A stretch of 64,000 bases of DNA from an uncultured Lachnospiraceae bacterium (GTDB lineage: Bacteria > Bacillota > Clostridia > Lachnospirales > Lachnospiraceae). Each line of letters opens with the position of its first letter. Positions within the stretch are counted from its first letter, which is position 1. The notes under the pieces are model-generated. The model did not search any database. It saw only the letters and a list, made by a program, of their open reading frames with translations, and had not been told where the DNA came from. Below are positions 8,159 through 16,849 of the stretch, piece after piece. The translations under genes were made by a program, and so were the position numbers. The DNA is taken from NCBI GenBank assembly GCA_947172645.1, contig CAMWBY010000004.1:124001-188000 (forward strand), written 5' to 3'.

Positions 8159-10057
8159 ATGTGTGGAATATGCGGATATATCAACAGAAAAAATATAACC
8201 CTGGAACAATTAAAAGCTATGAATGACACCATGTATCACAGGGGGCCGGACGACAGCGGTGAGGAAATCTATGAGATGGGCGGCGGATGGCAGGTTGGCT
8301 TCGCTCAGAGAAGGCTGGCCATCATGGACTTGTCGGCCCTAGGGCATCAGCCGATGCATTCGGCCGATAAGCGGGTCTCTGTGGTGTTTAACGGTGAAAT
8401 ATACAATTATCGTGAATTGAGGAAAGAATTGGCGGACTATCCCTTCCGGTCGAACTGTGACACGGAAGTTATCATAGCCGCCTATTTAAAATGGGGAATC
8501 CGGTGTATAGAGCGTTTTAACGGGATGTTTGCCATTGCGCTTTACGACAGGGATACGGAGGATGTTTTCCTTGTGCGGGACCGGATTGGCAAGAAGCCGC
8601 TTTATTATTGGTATGAGGACAAAAATCTGGTGTTTGCGTCGGAGTTGAAACCGATTATGGCGTGCCCAGGATTCACAGGCCAGATAGACAGGAGCGTCCT
8701 GTCCAGGTATCTTTTCCAACAGTATATTAACGCGCCGGAGAGCATATACGAGCATGTCCGCAAGGCGGAGCCAGGCTCGATTGTACAGTTTTCCAGGGGC
8801 GAGGTTCATACTTGGAAGTATTGGGACGTCAAGAAGGTTTATCATGAAGCGCAGAGAAATCCTGTGGAAGATTACGCGGATGCGAAAGAGGGGCTGAAAG
8901 CGCTTTTGAAGAAATCTGTAAAGGCGCGTATGATTGCCGATGTGCCATTGGGTTCTTTCCTAAGCGGCGGATATGACTCTTCCCTTGTGACGGCTATTGC
9001 GCAGGAGTGTTCTGGTAGCCCTGTGAAGACCTTCTCTATCGGCTTCCATGAAGAAAAATACAATGAAGCGAAGTACGCCAGGGCGGTGGCGGATTATCTT
9101 GGGACAGACCATACAGAACTCTACATTGATGAAAAAGATATGTTTGACTTGGTGGAGAGCATTCCGCAATATTACGACGAACCTTTTGCAGACAGCTCTG
9201 AGATTGCCACGATGATGGTGTCGAAGCTTGCCAGGGAGCATGTGACGGTTGCTTTGTCAGGCGACGGTGGGGACGAGTTTTTCTGCGGCTACAATATTTA
9301 CGCCAATGTGGCCCAGGCGCAACGGTTGGATATGCTTGGGGCGATGGTACATGGCATATGCGGCTTACCGGGATTGAAACAGGCGCGTCTGGAGAGCAAG
9401 CTGCCTTTCAGGGTCCGGGTCATAGCGGGCAACCGTGAGAAGGAGAGTAAGACCCAGTTTGGAGCCGGCAATTATCTTGTCCGTGCGAAAGCTATGGTAA
9501 AACAGGAAGACAGAGGAAGAGAGCCACTTCCGGTTCATTATCTGACGGAGAGCGGATATCAGGTGAAAGATTGGCAGGTCAGGAGAATGCTGCTTGATAT
9601 GGACACTTACCTGCCTGGGGATATCCTCTGTAAAGTGGACAGGGCTTCGATGAAGTATTCTCTGGAATCCAGGTGCCCGATTTTAGATACAGATGTTATG
9701 GAATTTTCTTACAGGATTCCACATGCGTTTAAATATGCGGGAAAAGATAAGAAACATATCCTGAAAGAGATTGCTTATGATTATATACCAAGGGAGCTTT
9801 TGGACAGGCCTAAGGTGGGGTTCGGTGTTCCGCTTGATAAATGGCTCCGCGGACCGCTTCGGGAACAGCTGTTAGGATACAGCAGTTATGAATTTTTAAA
9901 ACGTCAGGACATATTCGATGCACAGTATGTATCGGACATGGTGGGACAGTATATTAAGACGGGCGATGCAGGCCCCGCAACCGGGGCGAATTATTCAAAA
10001 CTGACTTGGTCTTTCTTCGTCTTCCAACAATGGTATCAGAAATACCATAGTCGCTAA
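8159..10057 (+). CDS. asnB: Asparagine synthase family glutamine-dependent amidotransferase (first copy)
   Basis: 632 residues, the normal length of class II AsnB. Cys2 of MCGICGY is the glutaminase nucleophile, RGPDDSG (28-34) and NGEIYNYREL (78-87) are glutaminase-domain landmarks, and SGGYDSS (269-275) is the ATP pyrophosphatase loop. The enzyme adenylates a carboxylate and amidates it with ammonia from glutamine. Within polysaccharide loci, AsnB-like proteins such as WbpS amidate uronic acids, so this copy may act on a sugar carboxylate and not on free aspartate; that role is inferred. Tyr replaces the more common Val/Ile/Met inside the SGG-DSS loop. A second, clearly different copy lies at 12570. 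Confidence 0.9.
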   Translation: MCGICGYINRKNITLEQLKAMNDTMYHRGPDDSGEEIYEMGGGWQVGFAQRRLAIMDLSALGHQPMHSADKRVSVVFNGEIYNYRELRKELADYPFRSNCDTEVIIAAYLKWGIRCIERFNGMFAIALYDRDTEDVFLVRDRIGKKPLYYWYEDKNLVFASELKPIMACPGFTGQIDRSVLSRYLFQQYINAPESIYEHVRKAEPGSIVQFSRGEVHTWKYWDVKKVYHEAQRNPVEDYADAKEGLKALLKKSVKARMIADVPLGSFLSGGYDSSLVTAIAQECSGSPVKTFSIGFHEEKYNEAKYARAVADYLGTDHTELYIDEKDMFDLVESIPQYYDEPFADSSEIATMMVSKLAREHVTVALSGDGGDEFFCGYNIYANVAQAQRLDMLGAMVHGICGLPGLKQARLESKLPFRVRVIAGNREKESKTQFGAGNYLVRAKAMVKQEDRGREPLPVHYLTESGYQVKDWQVRRMLLDMDTYLPGDILCKVDRASMKYSLESRCPILDTDVMEFSYRIPHAFKYAGKDKKHILKEIAYDYIPRELLDRPKVGFGVPLDKWLRGPLREQLLGYSSYEFLKRQDIFDAQYVSDMVGQYIKTGDAGPATGANYSKLTWSFFVFQQWYQKYHSR

Positions 10058-10292
10058 GCGGTAGAATATAACTTACGCAATCTGATATAAGATAAAATAA
10101 CGATTGAAAATAAAGTTTTTCAGAAGAAAAAGAAGTTAGATAACAGAAATAATTGCGTGCACAATTTTAAAGATAAAAATAAAATCAAATTTAATAAAAA
10201 TAAGGTTTTGGGAAGAAAATGCAGGAAAAATGAAGCGAAACTGCAAAATATGATGATTGAAAAAAGAATATGAAGGATTTTATTCAAAACCC
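10058..10292 (+). other. AT-rich intergenic region without an identified gene
   Basis: A 235-base A-rich stretch between asnB and the next GT4 gene. It holds runs such as GATAAAATAACG and AAAATAAAATC that could serve as -10 elements, but no -35/-10 pair with acceptable spacing was convincing. No stem followed by a T run was seen, and no open frame of useful length. It may carry a weak promoter or a long untranslated leader. Confidence 0.4.
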
Positions 10293-11402
10293 ATGAAAAA
10301 AGTCGAAAGAGAAAAACATGTAGCTTTTTATATCGGTTCTTTGCATAAAGGCGGAGCGGAAAGAGTCTTCGTGAACCTCGCTGAATTTTTCAGGAGGGAG
10401 GGATATAGGGTTACTATGGTCACCCAATATCAATTCCCAGAAGAGGAAGAATACAGGCTTCCGGAGGGGGTGAAAAGAGTACTCTCGGATTTGACGGAAG
10501 AAGAAATAAGTAACAGCCGTATTGTTAATTTTTTTCGCCGTTTGCGAAAGCTTCGGAGTGTATGGATAAACGAGAAACCCAACCTGGTGTTATCTTGTAT
10601 TGGCAAGAATAATTTCATGACAGTTGTTACGACATGCTTTACAAAAACGAAGGCGGTTGTGTCCGTGGTGGGCGAGGCGAAGGAAGAATATCCGAACAGA
10701 CTTATGCGTCTGCTTGCAAATTTTCTTTTTCCTTATGCGGCGGGTATTATTTTGCAGACGGAACGGTCGAAATATTTCTTCTGCAAGAAAGTACAGAGAC
10801 GGGCCGTCGTTCTTCCCAATTCCCTCAATCCGGATTTTATGAAGCCGCGGTATGAGGGAGAGCGGGAGCGGAGGATTGTGGCCGTGGGCCGCCTGGACGC
10901 CAATAAAAACCATGAGATGATGCTTCGCGCCTTTGCGGCGTTGAAGGATAAGTATCCGGAATATACATTGACGATATATGGAGAGGGAGAGCTGCATGGT
11001 TTTTTGGAGAATTTGGCTAAGGAGCTTGGGCTTTTGGGGAGAGTGTTTTTGCCCGGTGTGATTCCTGACGTGGCGGCACGGATTGAGAAGGCGGCGCTTT
11101 TCCTGCTGACTTCCTATTCGGAAGGTGTTTCCAATGCTTTGATTGAGGCGCTTGCCATCGGGCTTCCCGTGATTTCCACGGATGTGCCTAGCGGCGGCAC
11201 CGAGGAGCTGATGACTGATAAAGAAAACGGTCTGGTGATTCCGGCGGGGGACCAACAGGCCCTTGAAGAGGCCATGGACAGGCTGCTTGGCGACCCTGCC
11301 TACGCAGACAGGCTTGGGAGGGAGGCAGCCAGGATTCAGGAGCGGCTTGCCCCGGAACGGGTGAATTATTTGTGGAAGGAATTTTTTGACGGGATTATTT
11401 AG
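10293..11402 (+). CDS. Glycosyltransferase family 4
   Basis: A GT-B glycosyltransferase of about 369 residues. FYIGSLHKGGAERVF gives the N-terminal GGAER loop. GRLDANKNHEMM marks the start of the donor domain, and SEGVSNALIEAL with GLPVISTD is the EX7E region. The start is uncertain: the frame opens at a TTG at 10257 with no ribosome binding site, while ATG 10293 has AAGGA 16 bases away, so neither has ideal spacing. ATG is preferred here. The gene is followed after 15 bases by an SGNH-type membrane-anchored protein, suggesting coupled expression. It resembles the GT4 at 4645 in its opening motif but is a separate gene. Confidence 0.9.
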   Translation: MKKVEREKHVAFYIGSLHKGGAERVFVNLAEFFRREGYRVTMVTQYQFPEEEEYRLPEGVKRVLSDLTEEEISNSRIVNFFRRLRKLRSVWINEKPNLVLSCIGKNNFMTVVTTCFTKTKAVVSVVGEAKEEYPNRLMRLLANFLFPYAAGIILQTERSKYFFCKKVQRRAVVLPNSLNPDFMKPRYEGERERRIVAVGRLDANKNHEMMLRAFAALKDKYPEYTLTIYGEGELHGFLENLAKELGLLGRVFLPGVIPDVAARIEKAALFLLTSYSEGVSNALIEALAIGLPVISTDVPSGGTEELMTDKENGLVIPAGDQQALEEAMDRLLGDPAYADRLGREAARIQERLAPERVNYLWKEFFDGII

Positions 11403-11417
11403 GAAAGGACATTGCAG

Positions 11418-12506
11418 ATGCGACAGGGCAAGGCGAAGACAGTCATGCAGATTGCTGCATTCATCGGTATTTTTGTAGTATTGTTGGTTGCGGTATCTTA
11501 TATGGTGCGGACAAACGGTGATGTGAAGGACCGGTTTTCCGGTTTCTATGCGGAGAAGGACGATACGCTTGATATCGTCATGATTGGTTCCAGTCCGGTA
11601 TTTCCCTATTATGCAGCGCCAAAGCTGTGGGGCGAGACCGGAATCGCCATGTATCCTTTGTCGTCTAATATGCAGCGCCCCGTCGCCATGAAATATTTAG
11701 TGCAGGAGACCGAGAAGAGCCAGTCTCCGGAGCTATATATTTTTGAGATGCGGATGTTTACGATTGAGGATGCGGGACTAAGTGAAAATATGGCATATAC
11801 CAGGGGCGTGACGGACAACCTGAAATATTCGCCCTTGCGGTGTCAGACCATACGGGCGATGGTGCCTGCGGAAAACGAAGAAGGACGTATCAGCTTCTAT
11901 CTGGATATTATGAAATATCACACGAACTGGAAGATGCTTGCGCTTCCGTCGGAGTGGGCAAATATAACATACCATAAACCGCATCCGCTGAAAGGTTATA
12001 CGTTTAAAGACGAGGTGGGGCCCCAACCGATGCCGGACTGTGGAAATGCCGGGGGCGTGAAGGAGATTCCTTCCGAACAGGAAGAATATTTGAGAGATTT
12101 GTTGGATTTTTTGAAAGAAGGGCAAAGAGACGCTCTGTTTGTCGTATCTCCTTATGGAGAATCATTGGAAGAACAGCAGATGTTTAACTATATGGAAGAA
12201 ATTATTTCTTCTTATGACTATCCGTTTTTGAATATGAATAATTATTATGAAGAAATCGGTATTATTTTCGAGGAAGATTTCGCGGATTACGGCAGCCATA
12301 CCAATGCGGTGGGGGCTGAGAAATGTACGGATTTCCTGAAAGAGTATCTGCTTGTAAACTATGACTTCATGGACAAGCGGGGAGATAAGGACTATGCGTC
12401 CTGGGATAAGTCCTATACGCTATGGCAGGAGAAAATTGTCCCCGCCAGGGAGACCATACAGGAAAGGATAATCAATGAAGATTATGCCGTAGTGGGAGAG
12501 GAATAG
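11418..12506 (+). CDS. Membrane-anchored SGNH/DltD-like hydrolase or acyltransferase
   Basis: About 362 residues. A single hydrophobic segment at residues ~10-30 would anchor it with the main domain outside. IVMIGSSPVFPYYAA holds the G-S-S block expected for the nucleophilic Ser. Near the C-terminus DYGSHTNAVGAEKCTDFL is the equivalent of the Asp-x-x-His block, but here the Asp is four and not three residues before His, so the catalytic Asp may be shifted or replaced. ATG 11418 is chosen because AGGAAAGGA ends eight bases upstream. Proteins of this type partner MBOAT acyltransferases (DltD with DltB, AlgX/AlgJ with AlgI), so it may work with the MBOAT at 3007. The substrate is unknown. Confidence 0.7.
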   Translation: MRQGKAKTVMQIAAFIGIFVVLLVAVSYMVRTNGDVKDRFSGFYAEKDDTLDIVMIGSSPVFPYYAAPKLWGETGIAMYPLSSNMQRPVAMKYLVQETEKSQSPELYIFEMRMFTIEDAGLSENMAYTRGVTDNLKYSPLRCQTIRAMVPAENEEGRISFYLDIMKYHTNWKMLALPSEWANITYHKPHPLKGYTFKDEVGPQPMPDCGNAGGVKEIPSEQEEYLRDLLDFLKEGQRDALFVVSPYGESLEEQQMFNYMEEIISSYDYPFLNMNNYYEEIGIIFEEDFADYGSHTNAVGAEKCTDFLKEYLLVNYDFMDKRGDKDYASWDKSYTLWQEKIVPARETIQERIINEDYAVVGEE

Positions 12507-12569
12507 TGTGAGAAAACGGAGTTGCTATAGGTTAAGCATAGATGCCTGCGGGCAGGAGGGAAACCGGGT

Positions 12570-14471
12570 ATGTGTGGAATCGCCGGATTATGTAATTGGG
12601 GTGACGGTTTTAGAGAGAATATAGAGAAGATGAACGGGAAGATGTACCATAGGGGCCCGGATGCGGGTGGAATATGGGCATTGGACGGTCATCAGGTAGT
12701 TCTTGGACACAGGAGACTTTCCATTGTGGATTTGACGCCGGCCGGGGCACAGCCTATGGAATCACATAACGGGCGGTATGTGATAGTTTTTAACGGAGAG
12801 ATATATAACCATCGGACAGTCAGGGACAGGCTGCTTCAGGAGAATAAGGTGACTGCTTTCAGGGGAACGTCGGATACGGAAGTTCTTTTGGAAGCAGTCT
12901 GTGCATATGGGGCGCAGGAAACATTGCGTATGATAAAAGGTATGTTTGCCTTTGCAGTGTATGACAAAGAAGAACGTGTGTTATTACTGGCTCGTGACAG
13001 AGTGGGTGAGAAGCCGTTGTATTATGGGTTTGTGGGAGAAGGACGTTTTGTGTTTGCTTCCGATTTAAATTCCATTGCGGCTTTGGACGGTTTTAGCAAT
13101 CCGGTAAATACGCATGTTTTGGAACAGTATTTCCGGTATGGGTATATTCCGGCGCCTTATTCGATATATGAAAAAATATACAAATTGGAACCTGGAAAAA
13201 TACTTGTTATTAAGTCTCCATTTAATAATTACACCATTTATCCTTATTGGTCGATGCAGGAGGCGGCGGTTTATGGGCAGAAGCATCTTTTTCATGGGAG
13301 CGAGGAAGAGGCGGCGGATGAGTTGGAACGTCTGCTCAAGGAATCTATCCGCGGGCAGATGGTAGCGGATGTGCCTGTAGGGGCATTTCTGTCGGCAGGT
13401 ATTGACAGCAGTACGGTGGTATCTCTCATGCAGTCTTTAAGTGAGAGGAAGGTCAGGAGTTTCACGATTGGGATGTGCGACGAGAAGTTTAACGAGGCGC
13501 ATATCGCTAAGGAGATTGCGCAGCATCTGGGTACGGAGCACACGGAGCTTTATATTACGGAGGAGGACGCTCGCAGTGTGATTCCGCATCTTGCCGGGAT
13601 GTTCGGCGAGCCCTTTGCGGATTCCTCCCAGATACCAACCTATCTCGTGAGTAAGATGACCAGGGAGCATGTGACGGTATCTCTGAGCGGAGACGGCGGG
13701 GATGAGTTGTTTGGCGGTTACAATACGTATACATCGGTTGACCGGATATGGGGTCGCACCAGGAAGATTCCCGGTGCAATCAGGAGACCGGCAAGCGCGC
13801 TTCTTGGCGCGGCCTGCGGCGGCAGGGACAGCGCCATGTCTACCCGGGCAAGGCTTTTGGGGGCGCGCAGTATTGAAGATATGTACCTGCGTTCCGAGAT
13901 TGGGGAGGGGCTTTCGATTGTGGGGAAAGAACACCGTGACCCACAGGCAGGAAAGCTTCCGCGCAGCAGTACAATTATGGACACTTATCCGGCGGGACTT
14001 CTGGAGGAGCCGCAGCACAATTTAATGCTAATGGATTTGTTAATGTACCATCCGGATGATATACTGAATAAAGTGGACAGGACAGCCATGGCGGTTTCCC
14101 TGGAGACGCGGGTGCCAATGCTTGACAAGGATGTGGTGGAGTTTGCATGGACACTGCCGCTGTCCTACAAGAAGAAAGATGGCGTCACGAAAAATGTTCT
14201 GCGGGATATTCTGTACCGTTATGTGCCACGGGAATTGATGGAGCGGCCCAAGAAGGGCTTTAGCATTCCTCTTCATAAGTGGCTGAAGGAACCAGGACTG
14301 CGCCAGTGGGCGGAAGGACTGATTGATAGGACGGTGCTGGACAGGCAGGGAATATTGGATACTGACGCGGTATGGAAGATATGGGATGATTATATCAGGC
14401 GGGATATCTGGCGGGTGCAGATATGGTATATCCTAATGTTCCAGGCGTGGATGGGATACGCCGGGCGATAA
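12570..14471 (+). CDS. asnB: Asparagine synthase family amidotransferase (second copy)
   Basis: 633 residues with Cys2 in MCGIAGLC, RGPDAGG (28-34), NGEIYNHRTV and the ATP loop SAGIDSS (275-281), where the canonical second Gly position is Ala. It is a complete class II AsnB-type enzyme and is not a recent duplicate of the copy at 8159: the two differ throughout, including the ATP loop. Amidation of a uronic acid or of an amino-acid substituent of the glycan is plausible by analogy with WbpS-type enzymes, but plain asparagine synthesis cannot be excluded. AGGAGGG lies nine bases before the ATG. The gene ends just before the AT-rich promoter and leader region at 14504. Confidence 0.9.
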   Translation: MCGIAGLCNWGDGFRENIEKMNGKMYHRGPDAGGIWALDGHQVVLGHRRLSIVDLTPAGAQPMESHNGRYVIVFNGEIYNHRTVRDRLLQENKVTAFRGTSDTEVLLEAVCAYGAQETLRMIKGMFAFAVYDKEERVLLLARDRVGEKPLYYGFVGEGRFVFASDLNSIAALDGFSNPVNTHVLEQYFRYGYIPAPYSIYEKIYKLEPGKILVIKSPFNNYTIYPYWSMQEAAVYGQKHLFHGSEEEAADELERLLKESIRGQMVADVPVGAFLSAGIDSSTVVSLMQSLSERKVRSFTIGMCDEKFNEAHIAKEIAQHLGTEHTELYITEEDARSVIPHLAGMFGEPFADSSQIPTYLVSKMTREHVTVSLSGDGGDELFGGYNTYTSVDRIWGRTRKIPGAIRRPASALLGAACGGRDSAMSTRARLLGARSIEDMYLRSEIGEGLSIVGKEHRDPQAGKLPRSSTIMDTYPAGLLEEPQHNLMLMDLLMYHPDDILNKVDRTAMAVSLETRVPMLDKDVVEFAWTLPLSYKKKDGVTKNVLRDILYRYVPRELMERPKKGFSIPLHKWLKEPGLRQWAEGLIDRTVLDRQGILDTDAVWKIWDDYIRRDIWRVQIWYILMFQAWMGYAGR

Positions 14472-14503
14472 TACACCTGCACCTGGCACAGGATAAATAA
14501 CAT

Positions 14504-14532
14504 TTGAAATTAATCAAATAATTAAATATAAA
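14504..14532 (+). promoter_or_regulatory. Candidate strong promoter overlapping a palindrome
   Basis: TTGAAA (14504-14509), exactly 17 bases, then TATAAA (14527-14532), each differing little from consensus. Initiation would fall near 14540, giving a leader of about 150 bases ahead of the GT2 gene at 14692. The spacer and -10 are covered by the left arm and loop of a perfect palindrome (14513-14546), so a repressor binding there would block the promoter. Confidence 0.6.
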
Positions 14533-14546
14533 TTTAATTATTTGAT
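14513..14546 (+). promoter_or_regulatory. Perfect 15-bp inverted repeat, operator-like
   Basis: Arms 14513-14527 and 14532-14546 are exact reverse complements separated by four bases (ATAA). The sequence is almost pure A+T, so chance palindromes are commoner here, but a 15-base perfect arm directly over a promoter is notable. It could be a protein binding site, or a hairpin at the very 5' end of the RNA if transcription starts slightly upstream. Confidence 0.5.
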
Positions 14547-14606
14547 AATAAGAAAATATATCTAGCGTTATTTTAACTGATAGGAAAGTACGCCATAATG
14601 TGGTAA

Positions 14607-14653
14607 GGCGCCAACAAGAATTTGCAACGCAAATTCTTGCAAAGTTGGCCGCC
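14607..14653 (+). ncRNA. Possible antiterminator/anti-antiterminator fold in leader RNA
   Basis: Outer arms GGCGCCAAC (14607-14615) and GTTGGCCGCC (14644-14653) can pair with one bulged C. They enclose a perfect 11-bp hairpin with a three-base loop (14615-14625 with 14629-14639). The right outer arm is the same sequence that forms the left arm of the terminator at 14641-14664, so the two folds exclude each other. That is the classical arrangement of a transcription attenuator. No known riboswitch class was recognised. A two-codon frame ATG-TGG-TAA (14598-14606) just precedes the structure. Confidence 0.45.
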
Positions 14654-14668
14654 GGGCCAACTTTTTTT
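14641..14668 (+). terminator. Intrinsic terminator upstream of the GT2 gene
   Basis: AAAGTTGGCC (14641-14650) and GGCCAACTTT (14655-14664) form a perfect 10-bp stem with loop GCCG, followed by an unbroken run of T to 14668. It ends only 23 bases before the ATG at 14692 and about 130 bases after the candidate promoter. It therefore lies inside the leader of the downstream transcript and not merely at the end of the upstream one. Confidence 0.8.
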
Positions 14669-14691
14669 ACAGGAAGCTAAAGGAATGTACG

Positions 14692-15807
14692 ATGCAAATA
14701 TTAGAGAACTACCACCCTTCCAGAATTAAAATAGCAGACCAGGCAGATTTGATTTCGGTGATTGTGGCTGCTTATAATACACCGGAATACATCGAGAGAG
14801 GAATCAATTCCGTCCGTTTCCAGACATATCAGAATCTGGAAATTATCGTGGTGGATGACGGTTCCACGGATGATACGGGCGAACGCTGCGACCGTATTGC
14901 AGATAAAGACGCCAGAGTCAGGGTTATCCATAAGAAAAACGGCGGGCTGGCGGCGTCACGCAATACGGGTATGGCAGCGGCAAGAGGCAAGTTCATTGCT
15001 TTTATAGACGGGGACGACTGGATTGACCCGGATATGTATGAGAGGATGCTTGGGGCACTGAAAGAGCAGGGGGCAAACGCCGCCATCTGCCGTTACCGTC
15101 AGGTGCACAAGACGTATATAGACGACCAGTCTGTGGACAGGGTGATCCTGTTCGAGGGCCAGGAGGCGTTGCAGTACTATGTGCAGGAGACGAAAGAATA
15201 CTCCATCCAGAATGCGGCGTGGAACAAATTATATAGAAGAGAAGTGTTGGAAGGGTTGTCTTTTCCGACAGGGGGATGGTATGAGGACATCCTGTTCACA
15301 ACCTGGGCGCTGAGCCGTACCAGCCGTTGCATTTACCTTGACACTGCCTATTATAACTATATAATAGACAGGGAAGGAAGCTACATGAATGCACGGATTA
15401 ATGAACATACCCTTGCGGACCAGATTCCTGCCTATTACGAGAAGACGAAATTCCTGAAAGAACTCGGCAGGGAGGACCTTGCGGATATTCATGATTATTT
15501 CCTTTATAAGAGAGTGCTTCTCTTTTATGAAGGCGCATACAGGATGAAGACGGCGGATGGGAAGCGGTATATGCAGGAGTTTGCCAGGATTATCGAGGAT
15601 AACAGGCAGGATTATGCAAGAGTTTACGGCTGTGCCGTTGCAGACCCGCGCGACTACAGGAAGATGAAGCTTTTCCTGAAATCCCCAATGCTCTATATCT
15701 GCCGGTCATGCCTGGATGAGCGGGTGATTATTCCGCTGAAAGTGGCGGTGAAGAAGCTACTTCGCAAAATAAGAAGCGTTAAGGAGAGTGCAGGAAGCGC
15801 CAAATAA
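14692..15807 (+). CDS. Glycosyltransferase family 2
   Basis: A 371-residue GT-A fold enzyme. ISVIVAAYNT (21-30) begins the nucleotide-sugar domain, VVDDGSTDDTG (53-63) carries the first Asp pair, and FIDGDDW (104-110) is the DXD-type metal site. SIQNAAWNKLYRREVLEGL and WYEDILFT are the acceptor-side motifs usual in capsule and exopolysaccharide GT2 enzymes. AAAGGA sits about eight bases before the ATG. It is the first gene after the leader with the terminator at 14641, so its expression, and perhaps that of the genes that follow, may depend on read-through. The donor sugar is unknown. Confidence 0.92.
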   Translation: MQILENYHPSRIKIADQADLISVIVAAYNTPEYIERGINSVRFQTYQNLEIIVVDDGSTDDTGERCDRIADKDARVRVIHKKNGGLAASRNTGMAAARGKFIAFIDGDDWIDPDMYERMLGALKEQGANAAICRYRQVHKTYIDDQSVDRVILFEGQEALQYYVQETKEYSIQNAAWNKLYRREVLEGLSFPTGGWYEDILFTTWALSRTSRCIYLDTAYYNYIIDREGSYMNARINEHTLADQIPAYYEKTKFLKELGREDLADIHDYFLYKRVLLFYEGAYRMKTADGKRYMQEFARIIEDNRQDYARVYGCAVADPRDYRKMKLFLKSPMLYICRSCLDERVIIPLKVAVKKLLRKIRSVKESAGSAK

Positions 15808-15890
15808 TTAGCTACAAGGCTTAAAACAGATTTGGCAACCAAGGCGGAAAGCCGCAGGGCGGTTGAAAAGAAGGGAAAGTCATATATTAG

Positions 15891-16811
15891 ATGGTTATTA
15901 TACAGCTTGCGGGCGGGTTAGGGAACCAGATGTTCCAGTACGCCTTGTACCTACAATTGAAAAACCTTGGCAAGACTGTCAGGATAGACGACCGGGCAGG
16001 ATTTGTGGAAGATGAGAAAAGAGACCCGGTATTAGGTCTTTTTGGAATCGACTATGAGCGCGCTACGGCGAAGGAGCTTATAGGCATGTTGGATTCCTCG
16101 CCGCTTCTGTGGCACAAAGTACGCAGGAAACTTTGCGGCAGGAAGAAGAAGGCGTATTTCGAGGCGGACAGGCGTTACCACCCTGAGATTATGGAGTGGG
16201 ACGATATTTATCTGGAAGGATACTGGCAGACGGAGAAATATTTTGCGCAAGTGGAAAAAGAGGTTCGGGATGCCTTCAAGCCGGAGCAGCTTCTGCGGTA
16301 TCTGGAAGAACATGCGGACAGCCAATCGGATGGCAAAGATAAAGCCGCGGAGGCGGTTCTCCATGAGTGGATGGGAAAAGTTTTGTCCACGGAGTCTGTC
16401 AGCGTGCACATCCGTCGAGGCGATTATCTTTTGCCGGAGAACGAAGCTTTGTTCGGCGGGATTTGCACGGATATATATTATAAGGAAGCGATGGAGCGGA
16501 TGCGGCAGGAATATCCAGGCTGCAAGTTTTATTTGTTTACCAATGACAAAGAGTGGGGAAGGCAGTGGACGTCGAAAGTTCCGGACGCGGAGACTGTGGA
16601 TATGGAATGCTTTGGCAGGCTCAGCGATTATGCGGAGTTTGTGCTGATGAGCCGGTGTAAGCATAATATTTTGGCGAATAGCAGTTTCAGTTGGTGGGCT
16701 TCTTATCTGAATGAGAATCCGGGGAAAAGGGTTTTGGCGCCGGATAAGTGGATGAATAAATGGGATTGCAGTGACATCTACAGGGCGGATATGATAAAAG
16801 TCTCTGGTTAA
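15891..16811 (+). CDS. GT11 family (alpha-1,2-fucosyltransferase-like)
   Basis: A 306-residue protein of CAZy family GT11. GGLGNQMFQYALYLQL (8-23) is the family signature at the N-terminus, HIRRGDY (173-179) is the conserved GDP-fucose-contacting motif, and KHNILANSSFSWWASYLN near the C-terminus is the third family block. All three motifs are intact. Characterised members add alpha-1,2-linked fucose to galactose, but other linkages or deoxyhexoses are possible in this family. It lies 83 bases after the GT2 gene and 38 bases before an ABC exporter. A second, diverged GT11 follows that exporter. Confidence 0.9.
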   Translation: MVIIQLAGGLGNQMFQYALYLQLKNLGKTVRIDDRAGFVEDEKRDPVLGLFGIDYERATAKELIGMLDSSPLLWHKVRRKLCGRKKKAYFEADRRYHPEIMEWDDIYLEGYWQTEKYFAQVEKEVRDAFKPEQLLRYLEEHADSQSDGKDKAAEAVLHEWMGKVLSTESVSVHIRRGDYLLPENEALFGGICTDIYYKEAMERMRQEYPGCKFYLFTNDKEWGRQWTSKVPDAETVDMECFGRLSDYAEFVLMSRCKHNILANSSFSWWASYLNENPGKRVLAPDKWMNKWDCSDIYRADMIKVSG

Positions 16812-16849
16812 GAGAGAAAAAGATAAAAGTAGATAAGGAAACGACTGTT

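Noticed and set aside
12541..12569. Small GC-rich hairpin next to the ribosome binding site of the second asnB
   Set aside because: The stem is only three or four pairs and lacks a T run or alternative fold; no regulatory claim is justified.
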